DNA from: Prevotellaceae bacterium
GTDB lineage: Bacteria; Bacteroidota; Bacteroidia; Bacteroidales; UBA932
Length of the DNA: 6,798 bases
Assembly (NCBI GenBank): GCA_031258755.1
Contig: JAIRMK010000007.1
Coordinates: 1 to 6,798, forward strand
Direction: 5' to 3'
How positions within the stretch are numbered: position 1 is the stretch's first letter; the number at the start of each line of letters is the position of its first letter. Both the position numbers and the translations under genes were made by a program. Below, in pieces: positions 5,777 to 6,798 of the stretch. Below the pieces are notes generated by a model. The model made no database searches. It saw only the letters and a program-made list of their open reading frames with translations, and was not told where the DNA came from.

Positions 5777-6798
5777 CTACTTGTACTCGTCCCAACTTTT
5801 TATTTGTATGTCGTCCACGCTCATTGTGCAAAAAGCGTGAATGAAAGCGGTGGCTAACCGCTCGTTGGTAATGAGCGGAATGTTGTAGTCGATGGCCGCC
5901 CGCCGCACCATGTAGCCTTTGCTCAGTTCGCGGGTCGACAGGTTTTTGGGGATGTTCACCACGAAGTCGATTTTCTTTTCGTGCAGCAGGTCTAACGCCT
6001 GCGGCGTTCCTTCTTCGCCCGGCCAGTGGACTAACTGCGCGTTCACCCCGTTGGCCGTAAGGTAATGATAGGTGCCGGTGGTGGCGAAAATAGAAAAGCC
6101 TTTCTTGTCGAGGAGTTGCACGGCCGGCAGCAGTGCAGCCTTTTGCTTGGCGTCGCCGCTCGAGAGCAGGATGTTTTTCTCCGGAATGCGGTAGCCTACC
6201 GACAGCATGGCCTTCAGCACGGCTTCAGGGCTGTCGTCGCCGATGCAACCCACCTCGCCGGTCGACGCCATATCGACGCCCAGCACCGGGTCGGCTTTTT
6301 GCAGGCGGGTGAACGAAAACTGCGAGGCCTTGATGCCCACATAATCGAGGTCAAACGCATTCTTGTGCGGCTTTTCTACCGGCAGCCCCATCATGATTTT
6401 CGTGGCCAGTTCAATGAAATTTATTTTTAATACTTTCGACACAAAAGGGAAGCTGCGCGAGGCGCGCAGGTTACATTCGATCACCTTGATGTCGTTTTCT
6501 TTCGCTAAAAATTGAATATTGAAAGGCCCTGAGATCTCGAGCGCCTGCACAATCTGGCGCGCAATTTTCTTGATGCGCCGCGCGGTTTCCACATACAGTT
6601 TTTGCGGCGGAAACTGTATGGTGGCGTCGCCCGAATGAACGCCGGCAAATTCGATGTGTTCCGAGATGGCATACGCCACCACCTCGCCCTTGTCTGCCAC
6701 AGCGTCGAGTTCTATCTCCTTCGCATTTTCGATAAACTCGCTCACCACGACCGGATGCTCGCTCGATACGTTGGCGGCCAGTTGCAGGAACATTTCCA
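5777..6798 (-). CDS. carB: Carbamoyl-phosphate synthase large subunit, C-terminal part; 5' end outside window
   Basis: Makes carbamoyl phosphate for pyrimidine and arginine synthesis in the cytoplasm, with the glutaminase subunit CarA (not visible here). About the last 340 of roughly 1,075 residues are present, read on the minus strand and ending in TAG at 5777-5779; counting is from the methionine at 6793, which is internal. The end of the second ATP-grasp domain includes EHIEFAGVHSGDATIQFPPQ (45-64) and FNIQFLAK...VIECNLRASRSFPFVSK, where Gln94, Glu107 and Asn109 match the metal/ATP ligands known in E. coli (Gln829, Glu841, Asn843). From about residue 215 comes the MGS-like regulatory domain, with FATTGTYHYLTANGV and YMVRRAAIDYNIPLITN. 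VIECNLRASRSFPF and the HWP/NIPKN stretch resemble eukaryotic CAD and CPS1 more than E. coli CarB. It is convergent with the nuclease gene, 25 nt apart, with no evident terminator between. The frame is intact; truncation is due to the window edge. Confidence 0.96.
   Translation of the reverse strand, partial: EMFLQLAANVSSEHPVVVSEFIENAKEIELDAVADKGEVVAYAISEHIEFAGVHSGDATIQFPPQKLYVETARRIKKIARQIVQALEISGPFNIQFLAKENDIKVIECNLRASRSFPFVSKVLKINFIELATKIMMGLPVEKPHKNAFDLDYVGIKASQFSFTRLQKADPVLGVDMASTGEVGCIGDDSPEAVLKAMLSVGYRIPEKNILLSSGDAKQKAALLPAVQLLDKKGFSIFATTGTYHYLTANGVNAQLVHWPGEEGTPQALDLLHEKKIDFVVNIPKNLSTRELSKGYMVRRAAIDYNIPLITNERLATAFIHAFCTMSVDDIQIKSWDEYK

Noticed and set aside
6065..6430. Plus-strand open frame of 121 codons opposite carB
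   Set aside because: Fully covered by the conserved carB frame; a shadow of GC-rich coding DNA.
5777..6798. carB as a truncated pseudogene
   Set aside because: The frame is open to the window edge with all expected C-terminal motifs; the missing N-terminal portion is simply outside the window.

Overview
The window looks like chromosomal DNA from a member of the Bacteroidota, probably a Bacteroidales-type polysaccharide degrader. Four things point there: a run of exported carbohydrate-active enzymes plus a sulfatase; a lipoprotein whose mature end (Cys-Gly-Lys-Glu-Glu) resembles the Bacteroidota surface-export signal; a TAnnTTTG-type promoter -7 box; and mostly AT-rich leaders without Shine-Dalgarno sequences. 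The assignment comes from motifs, not from a database match.

Left part (1-4663, + strand): four tightly packed genes that look like the distal end of a polysaccharide utilisation locus. In order they are the C-terminal two-thirds or so of a sulfatase (cut by the window edge), a GH43 lipoprotein resembling arabinanases, a second GH43 lipoprotein starting 1 nt after the first one stops, and a secreted three-domain GH2 enzyme. Together they would desulfate a glycan and trim arabinose/xylose-type and beta-linked sugars from it in the periplasm or at the cell surface. No SusC/SusD pair or regulator falls inside the window, so the substrate cannot be fixed; a sulfated arabinose- or galactose-containing glycan is a reasonable guess.

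Middle part (4664-5751, + strand): a solitary YhcG/DUF1016-type PDDEXK nuclease gene with its own apparent promoter. The -7 box TACCTTTG sits exactly in the centre of a perfect 11-bp inverted repeat, which looks like an operator. The gene is visibly more AT-rich than its flanks and has no restriction-modification partner in view, suggesting an acquired cargo gene.

Right part (5777-6798, - strand): the C-terminal portion of the carbamoyl-phosphate synthase large subunit (carB), convergent with the nuclease gene and cut by the right edge. It has the sequence style of eukaryotic CAD/CPS1 enzymes rather than that of E. coli CarB.

I found no RNA gene, CRISPR array, insertion sequence or intrinsic terminator, and there is no gene-free stretch longer than about 80 bases. 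I see no clearly undescribed multi-gene system; the most notable items are the promoter-centred dyad at the nuclease gene, the atypical active-site surroundings of the GH2 enzyme, and the differing export signals of the two coupled GH43 lipoproteins.
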